NCBI GenBank assembly: GCA_937901145.1
Contig: CALCHE010000207.1
Coordinates: 1-8,020, forward strand
DNA length: 8,020 bases
Source of the DNA: an uncultured Clostridia bacterium
GTDB taxonomy: Bacteria; Bacillota; Clostridia; Oscillospirales; Acutalibacteraceae
Direction of reading: 5' to 3'
Every line of letters starts with the position of its first letter. The stretch's first letter is position 1. Positions 1 through 5,796 of this stretch are shown here, piece by piece. The position numbers were made by a program, and so were the translations under genes. Below the pieces are notes generated by a model, which did not search any database, had not been told where the DNA came from, and saw only the letters and a program-made list of their open reading frames with translations.

Positions 1-131
1 CGGCACGCGGTTTTGGAGGATAGTATTCTTTCCTTATTTGATGCGGTTTAGAAGGCTTCGGGGGACATATTGAGGGACATATAAGTATATTTTTCTAGTT
101 ATTTTATCTGATCTTTCCGTACATTCGACTC
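1..131. other. Left-edge stretch, no assignable gene
   Basis: Frame 1 is open from the window edge to a TAG at 49-51 (16 residues, RHAVLEDSIL...). Frame 2 is open to a TGA at 71-73. Either could be the tail of a gene starting outside the window, and neither tail is recognisable. The following 80 bases are AT-rich and hold the GGGACATAT direct repeat. Given the mobile-element small genes that follow, the tail of an element gene such as a recombinase is possible, but nothing in the sequence demonstrates it. Confidence 0.25.
62..82 (+). repeat. Direct repeat GGGACATAT x2
   Basis: GGGACATAT occurs at 62-70 and again at 74-82, separated by TGA. The 12-base period is short enough for side-by-side protein binding or slippage. 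It sits just upstream of the hairpin and small genes of the element remnant. Its function is unknown. Confidence 0.4.
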
Positions 132-177
132 ACCTCCTGTTATGCGGTAGAATGAAGCTACCAAATAACAAGGAGGT
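132..177 (+). promoter_or_regulatory. Hairpin sequestering the ribosome site of the 51-aa gene
   Basis: ACCTCCT (132-138) is exactly complementary to AGGAGGT (171-177). The stem continues as GTTAT (139-143) with ATAAC (165-169), skipping a bulged A at 170. After a 2x2 internal loop it continues as GGTAG (146-150) with CTACC (158-162), closing on a 7-base loop. The result is 17 base pairs that bury the ribosome site AAGGAGG (170-176), 7 bases before the ATG at 184. The likely role is translational control: the folded RNA blocks initiation until the left arm is displaced. The pairing is seen directly. The regulation is inferred. Confidence 0.6.
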
Positions 178-183
178 CTTATT

Positions 184-339
184 ATGAGAAGAAAAATCAA
201 GGTCAAGTTTACGGATTTTGAATGTAATTTACTTATCAACGGTATGAATGAGTTTCGCAATATGCTCTTGGCTGATGACTTGCCCACTGAGGATGTTGAT
301 GAACTGTTGCTGAAAATCATTGATAAAAGTGAAAGGTAA
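184..339 (+). CDS. Small mobile-element protein, 51 aa, unknown function
   Basis: ATG at 184 follows AAGGAGG at 170-176, and the frame ends at TAA 337-339. The protein starts MRRKIKVKFTDFE and ends in an acidic/leucine-rich stretch (DVDELLLKIIDKSER). It has no cysteine-rich motif, signal peptide or membrane segment. From memory, small proteins with a K(I/V)xFTDFE start and a D-E-L-L-L-K end are common in clostridial transposon-like elements, next to recombinase or TnpV-type genes. No function is known to me. It is followed after 11 bases by the DUF6809-like gene, whose ribosome site overlaps its stop, so the two are likely co-transcribed and possibly translationally coupled. The ribosome site is buried in the upstream hairpin. 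Confidence 0.6.
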   Translation: MRRKIKVKFTDFECNLLINGMNEFRNMLLADDLPTEDVDELLLKIIDKSER

Positions 340-350
340 GGAGTGATTTT

Positions 351-557
351 ATGTCGAGTATTCTTGAAGATTTTTATTACGGCAACATTGAGCCACAGGC
401 ACTCTCTACTGAAATCACTTCGATGCTTAAAAAGAAGCTGAGTGCTCTTGTTAAGAAGGAAGAAGAATTGACCGAAATGCTACCCGAAAAAGAAAAAGAG
501 TTGTTTTCAAATTATGCAAGTGCTTATAATGAATTTTCGAATATAAGCAATTCTTAA
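351..557 (+). CDS. DUF6809-like small protein, probably C-terminally truncated
   Basis: This 68-aa frame opens at ATG 351 behind AAGGAG at 337-342, which overlaps the stop of the previous gene. Its start, MSSILEDFYYGNIEP, matches the characteristic (S)ILE(D/E)xxYGNI opening of the DUF6809 family, small proteins of clostridial mobile elements with no known function. The middle is lysine/glutamate-rich and helical (LVKKEEELTEMLPEKEKELF). Family members I recall run to about 90 residues and end with a conserved F-x-x-G-F-x-L-G-A-type segment. Here the frame stops at NISNS, before that segment, and no continuation is visible in the other plus-strand frames. It therefore looks cut off at a junction, with the converging fucosidase stop only two bases away. 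A naturally short variant is the alternative. Confidence 0.65.
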   Translation: MSSILEDFYYGNIEPQALSTEITSMLKKKLSALVKKEEELTEMLPEKEKELFSNYASAYNEFSNISNS

Positions 558-559
558 CG

Positions 560-2008
560 CTATTCATATATTTTTATATCTTTCATTACTGGATTTGACC
601 TTGACTGTGTAACAATAATAACAATTCTGTCCGTTATTACGGGGCGATCGATTCTTATTATTTTCTTTGAGCCTAAAACAGTACCTGTATAAATAAGTTC
701 ATAGTCAGAATTTTCTTTTTTTGCATAAACCTTAAACTCCTCAATGCGTTGACTGTATGTCAAGTCTTCCGAAAGAGTAATAATCTTCACCAGCTTTTTT
801 GAGAGAAAATCAACGGTTACACCTGATTCACCGTCGAGAAGACAAATATTTTCTTCACGTATCTCCCTTGTTTTTTCCTCGGGAGAGTATGTGGTAAGCT
901 TTTTATTCTTTATTTCATTCTTAAAAGGTTCAGTAATAAGCTCAGTGAATTTTTTGAGAGTTTTGATTTCACGCTTATCTATAAGACCGTTTTTGTTAGG
1001 AGGTACATTAAGAAGCATCGAAGCGTTACCTCCCACAGAGTCAAAATATATTTTGGCAAGGTCTTCTGCCGTTCTTTGCTTTTTAAAAAGATAATAAAAA
1101 TTGTTATGCCAGAACCAACCGAGGTTTATTGAAACATCAGCCTCTGCAGGTTTGAAGAGAAGAATTTCATAATCCTTCAGCACTTCTCTTGAACCGAGGT
1201 CTTCGGTTGTGTCACTCAGTTTCTCAGCCATAAGCTTTGTCTGGTCTGCGGCAGTCTGCGAATTTTCTGCAACCGCATCGGTGCTGTCCTTTTCGTCGGG
1301 AATTACACTCCATTCGCTTTTTCTGACTCTACCGCCCTCGTTACCAATCCAACGTACATCAGGACCGCAAATTGAAATCACGGCATTGGGATGGTGCCTT
1401 CTTATAACTGCGTAGTATCTTTCCCAATCATAAACCTGTTTTTTGCCGTTTTTTCCTTCACCGCAGGCTCCATCGAACCAGAAGCAGAATATATCACCAT
1501 AGTTACAGCAAAGCTCTGTTAGCTGATTTACAAAGAAATCATTATATTCCTCAGTGCCGTAAGTTGTTTCGTGTCTGTCCCAAGGAGAAAGATAAATGCC
1601 GAGTCTGAGATCGTATTTCTTGCAACTTTCTGAAAGCATTTTCACAATATCTTTACCGAATGGTGTATTCATTATATTGTGTTCGGTAAATTTTGTATCA
1701 AAAAGACAAAAGCCGTCATGATGCTTGGCAGTAATTATTATACCCTTACTTCCTGTTGCCTTAAGCACACTGCACCATTGATCAGTATCGAGCTTTTTCG
1801 GGTTGAAACGGGAAATGTTTTCATTACCCTCGCCCCATTCACGATTGGTCATTGTATTTATTCCGAAGTGAATAAAATTATAGTATTCAAGCTTCATAAA
1901 GTCTAGTTGTCGCTCAGAAGGAGTAACATTTATATATCGTTCAACCTCTGCACCGTTTGTCGGATAAGAATTGTTGCCGAAACACCAACCTTCTTTAATA
2001 ACTTTCAT
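560..2008 (-). CDS. Alpha-1,3/4-L-fucosidase, GH29 subfamily B, intracellular
   Basis: GH29 hydrolyses terminal alpha-L-fucose with retention of configuration. Start: AGGAGA lies just upstream of the ATG at 2008, giving 482 aa. The longer frame from 2044 would have to be read through a strong hairpin and is rejected. Motifs, numbered from this start: YNFIHFG near 43; the substrate-pocket segment AKHHDGFCLF at 94-103; the nucleophile Asp179 in FWFDGACGEG; and WIGNEGG with Glu224, 45 residues after the nucleophile. That spacing matches the Asp172/Glu217 pair of the B-subfamily enzyme BiAfcB, which points to alpha-1,3/1,4 linkages such as Lewis-type fucose. The last ~110 residues look like a beta-sandwich domain. 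There is no signal peptide, so it should act on imported oligosaccharides. It is the last gene of the operon, and no terminator is visible beyond its TAG. Confidence 0.88.
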   Translation of the reverse strand: MKVIKEGWCFGNNSYPTNGAEVERYINVTPSERQLDFMKLEYYNFIHFGINTMTNREWGEGNENISRFNPKKLDTDQWCSVLKATGSKGIIITAKHHDGFCLFDTKFTEHNIMNTPFGKDIVKMLSESCKKYDLRLGIYLSPWDRHETTYGTEEYNDFFVNQLTELCCNYGDIFCFWFDGACGEGKNGKKQVYDWERYYAVIRRHHPNAVISICGPDVRWIGNEGGRVRKSEWSVIPDEKDSTDAVAENSQTAADQTKLMAEKLSDTTEDLGSREVLKDYEILLFKPAEADVSINLGWFWHNNFYYLFKKQRTAEDLAKIYFDSVGGNASMLLNVPPNKNGLIDKREIKTLKKFTELITEPFKNEIKNKKLTTYSPEEKTREIREENICLLDGESGVTVDFLSKKLVKIITLSEDLTYSQRIEEFKVYAKKENSDYELIYTGTVLGSKKIIRIDRPVITDRIVIIVTQSRSNPVMKDIKIYE

Positions 2009-2013
2009 AACAT

Positions 2014-2020
2014 GTCTCCT
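2014..2020 (-). promoter_or_regulatory. Ribosome binding site that fixes the fucosidase start
   Basis: On the minus strand AGGAGAC precedes ATG 2008 by a normal distance, and the in-frame ATG at 2044 lies inside the upstream hairpin with no comparable site. This makes 2008 the likely start. Confidence 0.75.
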
Positions 2021-2027
2021 TTGCAAA

Positions 2028-2057
2028 AGCCTCACACTGTTCACACAATGTGAGGCT
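2028..2057 (-). terminator. Intercistronic hairpin, weak intrinsic terminator or mRNA processing element
   Basis: AGCCTCACA (2028-2036) pairs perfectly with TGTGAGGCT (2049-2057). After one mismatch the stem gains three more pairs and closes on a 4-base loop. On the minus strand it is followed by TTTTGC, so the U-tract is short. It lies 8 bases past the first GH18 stop and 8 bases before the fucosidase ribosome site. It could terminate part of the transcripts, so that fucosidase is made at a lower level than GH18, or protect the upstream mRNA 3' end. No separate fucosidase promoter fits in the 57-base gap. Confidence 0.65.
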
Positions 2058-2065
2058 CCGTTTTA

Positions 2066-3079
2066 TCAATAGTAAATATCTACTGTTTCACCGATTGCTC
2101 TGAGAAGTGAATTTTTGTGGTTTAAGGGAAGATCACAACTGTAATGCCATACCATTACGCCACCAAAACCATTATTAATGGCGTATTTGGTTTTTTGACT
2201 TATAACATCAGAAGTGTTGAACCAACAATCCTTGTTTATTTCATCGCAATGATACCAGCCCTCATTGGTCATTTTATCATAGCAGCTGTTATATTCATAC
2301 CAATAAGGTGACATATCTTTTGGTCTTGAATAGAAGGGAAGACCGATATTTATTTTGTCGGCGGGGACACCCTTATTCTTAAGTTTCTTAATCTGAGAAA
2401 CAGTATCATCATAGGTTGCATGCTTTCCGTTTACATCAACATAGTCATAAGTCATTAGTTCAAGAGTATCTATAGCTGAAATAGCTCCAGAGGTTAAGAA
2501 AACATTCCATGTGCTGAGTGCTACACCGAGTGTGTAGGCATCTCGCAAGTGTAACCTGAGCGAAACAAGAAATTTGTTGAAATAGTGCCATGCTTCACCG
2601 GTAATCGGGTATTCATAATCAAAGTGAACTCCGTCAAAGTCATATTTTTCAAGAATTTCTACAACATTTTTTTCAAGAACTCCGCTTCTGAAAGCTTTGT
2701 TGTGCTCTGCGCTCTGTACCTTCATCTGCTTCTTCCACACATCGGAATCCGTGTTACCTCGAGGTCCAAGAAGATTAAGCGTAATGTGAATATCCCTGTC
2801 ACCAATTACAGTACGGACTGCAGACATAACTCTTTCCATTTTTGCTTCGTCATATTCGATCTCACCCTTGCTGTTGAAGGTGGCACATTCGAAAATGATA
2901 AGGTCAGTTATAATGTCGAAATCCTCAGAATTAAGGTCAACTACAGACTGAACACAGTCTCCTCTTATATATGATGTTACCTTGAATTTATCAACTTTAC
3001 CAACATCCTTAAAAGGACGGGTAAAAAAAGCAATAATCGAAGTGAAAAATTGAAGAACTTTTTGAATAATTGTCGCCAT
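2066..3079 (-). CDS. GH18 glycosidase, first copy (chitinase / endo-GlcNAcase-like)
   Basis: The gene encodes 337 aa, started by ATG 3079 after AGGAGA (3087-3092). A longer frame from 3178 overlaps the lipoprotein gene and lacks a good ribosome site. The TIM-barrel hallmark is FDGVHFDYEYP at 148-158, with Asp154 and the proton donor Glu156 intact. His152 replaces the first Asp of the usual DxDxE. Other barrel landmarks are MTYDY (209-213), GLPFYSRP (246-253) and VMVWHYSCD (308-316). GH18 enzymes cut beta-1,4 bonds next to GlcNAc by substrate-assisted catalysis, and chitooligosaccharide or N-glycan core are both possible substrates. The N-terminus (MATIIQKVLQFFTSIIAFFT) looks like an amphipathic membrane-associating helix rather than a clear signal peptide. 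The gene sits 16 bases after the lipoprotein stop, within the operon. Its paralogue is at 5797-6822. Confidence 0.85.
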   Translation of the reverse strand: MATIIQKVLQFFTSIIAFFTRPFKDVGKVDKFKVTSYIRGDCVQSVVDLNSEDFDIITDLIIFECATFNSKGEIEYDEAKMERVMSAVRTVIGDRDIHITLNLLGPRGNTDSDVWKKQMKVQSAEHNKAFRSGVLEKNVVEILEKYDFDGVHFDYEYPITGEAWHYFNKFLVSLRLHLRDAYTLGVALSTWNVFLTSGAISAIDTLELMTYDYVDVNGKHATYDDTVSQIKKLKNKGVPADKINIGLPFYSRPKDMSPYWYEYNSCYDKMTNEGWYHCDEINKDCWFNTSDVISQKTKYAINNGFGGVMVWHYSCDLPLNHKNSLLRAIGETVDIYY

Positions 3080-3095
3080 TATCTTATCTCCTTTT

Positions 3096-3947
3096 TTATT
3101 TGTTTTCCCAATTAATAACAAGCTTATCACCAAACTCAATACCGTTATCTGTGGGATACCATTTTTTGCCGAGTTCAACTTCGCTTTCTTTGCACTGCAT
3201 ATTCACTTTAAGAAGCGATGTACAGCAGTAAAATGCATATTCATCTATCTGTGTAACTGTTGAAGGAACAGTGATTTCCTCAAGAGAAGCACAGAAAGCA
3301 AAAGCATCCTTGCCGATAAATTCAAGACCCTGCGGTAATGATACGGCCTTCAAATCACAACGGAAAAAGGCTTTTTCTTCAATAGTTTTCAAGGTAGATG
3401 GCAACGAAATCTTTTTAAGATCATAACACTTATAAAAAGCCTTTGAACGAATTGTTTCAACACCCTCGGGGATATCGTAAGAAATCGCATTCACTTCATT
3501 GCCGCCCTTATCTGACTGTGTTTCAATGCCTCTTGATGGCGGATAGAAAAGGACTATTTTCATGTCTTTTGTGTAAATTACACCGTCAACATCGCAAATG
3601 TACTGATTGTTTTCATCAATCTCGAATTCAGTAATTTTTCTGCTGTTACCGAATGCCCAGTCTGATATTTCACTGACATTTTTACCTATTGTGATTTTTG
3701 TAACATACTCGAGATTCACTGCAGCAAACTTTGCAATTTCAGTTACGGGTACGCCCTCATATTCATCGGGGATTACAATGCTTGTAACAGTAGATTTATT
3801 CGGCACTTTAGTAACAATAGCTTTTCCATCTTCAACTTTATAAGAGATTTCAGTATTACCGGAAAGTATCTGTAAATCTGCACCACAAGAAACAAAGCTG
3901 AAGCACAAAACTGCACAAAGCACAAATACAGCTATTAATCTCTTCAT
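3096..3947 (-). CDS. BspA-like leucine-rich-repeat lipoprotein
   Basis: The 283-aa product has a basic start (MKR), a hydrophobic core and a near-consensus lipobox FVSC, placing the lipidated cysteine at residue 21. It should be anchored outside the membrane. Residues ~54-250 carry LRR_5/BspA-type repeats with the pattern I-x-L/I-P-x-x-V/L-x-x-I-x-x-x-A-F-x-x-C, clearest at 158-245 (for example LPSTLKTIEEKAF). There is a non-repeat insertion around 110-150. BspA-like proteins mediate adhesion and protein or glycan contacts; no enzyme activity is expected. The ATG overlaps the transporter's TGA as ATGA (3944-3947), with AGGAGG at 3955-3960 inside the transporter gene, so translation is probably coupled. 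Its position between symporter and GH18 suggests a role in glycan capture or host attachment. A decayed copy of its 3' end lies at 6838-6915. Confidence 0.85.
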   Translation of the reverse strand: MKRLIAVFVLCAVLCFSFVSCGADLQILSGNTEISYKVEDGKAIVTKVPNKSTVTSIVIPDEYEGVPVTEIAKFAAVNLEYVTKITIGKNVSEISDWAFGNSRKITEFEIDENNQYICDVDGVIYTKDMKIVLFYPPSRGIETQSDKGGNEVNAISYDIPEGVETIRSKAFYKCYDLKKISLPSTLKTIEEKAFFRCDLKAVSLPQGLEFIGKDAFAFCASLEEITVPSTVTQIDEYAFYCCTSLLKVNMQCKESEVELGKKWYPTDNGIEFGDKLVINWENK

Positions 3948-5623
3948 TGTGCCACCTCCTGTTCGTCTTTTTCGTCCGAATTAGTTTCTCCGAGACGTTC
4001 CTGAAGTTCTTTTACGCACATATCATGTTTTTCTTTTGTGAGGTTGTAGAAGAAGAATGGAATCATTGTAAGGAAAAGACTTATAATGGTAAACCAAACA
4101 TGCACACCGAAAACATTACTGCATATTTCTGTATCATAAAGAACATCCCAGTCGGAAGTAAATCCGATAATTTCAAGAATCCACGGGCTGAGGTATCCGA
4201 GAGCAAGATTGAGTGGATTTGTAAACCAACCGAATATACCTGAAATAGAATCGCATCTCTCACCGAACTTCCACTGATGATAAATCTGAACATCGGCACC
4301 CAATCCGGTAATAACACCTGTATCAACGGGCTGAATTGTGTTTCTTAAGAAAAGAGCTATAAGAAAAATTATGATACTTTCCGTTTTTATTGCAAGAAGC
4401 ATACCGCAAGTACAGAGAATAGACACCGCTCTTGAAATAAGAATTATATCCCTTTTCTGGAATCTCTTCGTAAGGAAAACACACAAAAGGTTGCCCGGTG
4501 TCATTCCTATAACAACCAGACTTGTTGCTAAGCCATAAAGCCTTTCTTCTCTTAAAGAATAAATAAACCACCATTGAAGAATACTGTTTACCAACCATTG
4601 CCATTGACCCACAACGTTTGCAATATTTATAATCCAGAGATATTTATTTTTAAGTGCATATTTAGCACCCTTAAAGAATGAAACTTTCTTTCTCGTTTCA
4701 ATGCTTTCTTCGATGGTACGTTCCTTACAGAAAGCTGCTGCCAAGGTACATACTGCACCTATGATAGCAAAAATAGGAACAAAAATCTTATAGGTTTTAA
4801 GGCTTGTATAACCGCCTGTTGATGCAATAAGCATCGGGAAAAATATATTTATAATTGACGGAGCCAGACCGGTAATTATCGGCACTATGGAATAAAGCTT
4901 CTGTCGTTCCTGCGAGTTAGGAGTCATATATGCAACAAGGCTGTTAACAAATGCAAAACTGCTGTAAAAGAAGTTCATGAATGTAAAAGCAAAATGGAGA
5001 ACAACAAGCTTTGTTACATAAGGTGCATTCTGAACTGGCAAATAAGGGATCACCGAAAGAATCAATGCAGACGGCATTGCGCAAATGAGAATAAAAGGCT
5101 TTACTCTACCGTATTTGGCACAGAACAACCGCCTTACAGCCCAGGTGATATAACCTGTAACTCCGTTACAAGCAAGAATATTACCGACTATCTGAGGTAA
5201 ACCAATCATAATACCTTCAAAGGTAGTAACCGGGATAAAGTAACACACAATACCTAAAAGCAACTGTCCAAGATAAGTTGCATGAGCAAATTTTTTCATT
5301 CCGCCGGTAAGTCTGCCGTGATTTTCATAAATGAGCATACCCACGGGATTTGTAAACATAAGAATATATCCGATTATGGTAGACACCAGATTTATAAGAT
5401 AGAAATCCATGGCCGGAATTTCCATAATGGCACCGCAGAACAAAGCAGCCGAAAAGGTTACTATACCCGATGCGGTCATATAAATATATGTACCTGTTTG
5501 CGAGAGTGTGTATGCAGAAAACTCTTTCAGCGAAAGATACTCACCTTCTTTTGGTGTGTTCCAATGTTTCTTAACATATCCCGGTGCTGTTTTCACCGTT
5601 GTTACAATTTGTGAAATATTCAT
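3944..5623 (-). CDS. GPH-family (MFS) sugar:cation symporter
   Basis: This 559-aa polytopic membrane protein has about 12 hydrophobic segments, the first pair at ~45-68 and ~75-98 and the last at ~508-527. The segment GADVQIYHQWKFGERCDSI (442-460) resembles the conserved late loop of glycoside-pentoside-hexuronide symporters (typically A-D-x-x-D-Y-x-x-W-K-T-G-x-R). Members import sugars and oligosaccharides with Na+ or H+. The protein is longer than a typical ~460-aa GPH member, with an extra N-terminal cytoplasmic arm (1-40) and a charged tail (531-559). ATG 5623 follows GGAGGAG (5629-5635). It is the first gene of the operon, directly behind a promoter at 5648-5676. The neighbouring glycosidases point to a fucosylated GlcNAc oligosaccharide as cargo; that substrate is inferred. 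Confidence 0.85.
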   Translation of the reverse strand: MNISQIVTTVKTAPGYVKKHWNTPKEGEYLSLKEFSAYTLSQTGTYIYMTASGIVTFSAALFCGAIMEIPAMDFYLINLVSTIIGYILMFTNPVGMLIYENHGRLTGGMKKFAHATYLGQLLLGIVCYFIPVTTFEGIMIGLPQIVGNILACNGVTGYITWAVRRLFCAKYGRVKPFILICAMPSALILSVIPYLPVQNAPYVTKLVVLHFAFTFMNFFYSSFAFVNSLVAYMTPNSQERQKLYSIVPIITGLAPSIINIFFPMLIASTGGYTSLKTYKIFVPIFAIIGAVCTLAAAFCKERTIEESIETRKKVSFFKGAKYALKNKYLWIINIANVVGQWQWLVNSILQWWFIYSLREERLYGLATSLVVIGMTPGNLLCVFLTKRFQKRDIILISRAVSILCTCGMLLAIKTESIIIFLIALFLRNTIQPVDTGVITGLGADVQIYHQWKFGERCDSISGIFGWFTNPLNLALGYLSPWILEIIGFTSDWDVLYDTEICSNVFGVHVWFTIISLFLTMIPFFFYNLTKEKHDMCVKELQERLGETNSDEKDEQEVAQ

Positions 5624-5647
5624 TTTTTCTCCTCCAATCTATTTTCT

Positions 5648-5676
5648 ATTATATAGTATTTTGAAAATAAATGCAA
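5648..5676 (-). promoter_or_regulatory. Sigma-A-type promoter of the transporter operon
   Basis: On the minus strand TTGCAT (5671-5676) and TATAAT (5648-5653) are separated by exactly 17 bases. Transcription would begin near 5641, giving a leader of about 18 bases before ATG 5623, just long enough for the ribosome site. It should serve the transporter, lipoprotein, GH18 and, past the hairpin, the fucosidase. Confidence 0.75.
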
Positions 5677-5706
5677 CAACCCGAAAAATATATAGTAAGT
5701 TTTTTA

Positions 5707-5747
5707 TTTGGTATCACCTGTATTGACGATTTGTATCGTTTTGGTAT
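5707..5747. promoter_or_regulatory. Operator-like repeats upstream of the operon promoter
   Basis: TTTGGTAT occurs at 5707-5714 and 5740-5747, exactly 33 bases (about three helical turns) apart. Between them lies the inverted repeat ACGAT-TTGT-ATCGT (5726-5739). The array ends about 30 bases upstream of the -35 box, where an activator of the AraC or LacI type could bind. No regulator gene is in the window, so the binding protein is unknown. Confidence 0.45.
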
Positions 5748-5757
5748 TATATAATAT

Positions 5758-5771
5758 ATATTTGTAAATAT
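5758..5771. repeat. AT-rich palindrome ATATTTGTAAATAT
   Basis: This perfect 6-bp inverted repeat around GT lies between the second GH18 gene and the operator-like repeats. It is too AT-rich and lacks a T-tract, so it does not qualify as a terminator. It may be part of the regulatory region or chance in AT-rich DNA. No convincing terminator is visible between 5797 and the transporter promoter, so read-through from the second GH18 gene is possible. Confidence 0.25.
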
Positions 5772-5796
5772 TAATGTTAAGTGGGGTGATGTTTTA

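Noticed and set aside
99..320. 73-aa minus-strand frame
   Set aside because: It is antisense to the 51-aa gene and its hairpin, has no ribosome site, and its Ser-rich start is low complexity.
2009..2044. Longer fucosidase start (12 extra residues from ATG 2044)
   Set aside because: The added codons run through the intercistronic hairpin, no ribosome site precedes 2044, and AGGAGAC is correctly spaced from ATG 2008.
3080..3178. Longer start for the first GH18 gene (33 extra residues, hydrophobic)
   Set aside because: It overlaps the lipoprotein gene in another frame, and the second copy starts at the equivalent of ATG 3079 with the same ribosome site. The hydrophobic stretch is a shadow of the lipoprotein tail.
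5723..5750. Plus-strand promoter TTGACG-16-TATTAT
   Set aside because: It would point into the 3' end of the second GH18 gene with no plus-strand gene to serve, and the bases are better explained by the palindrome and repeat. An antisense transcript cannot be excluded.
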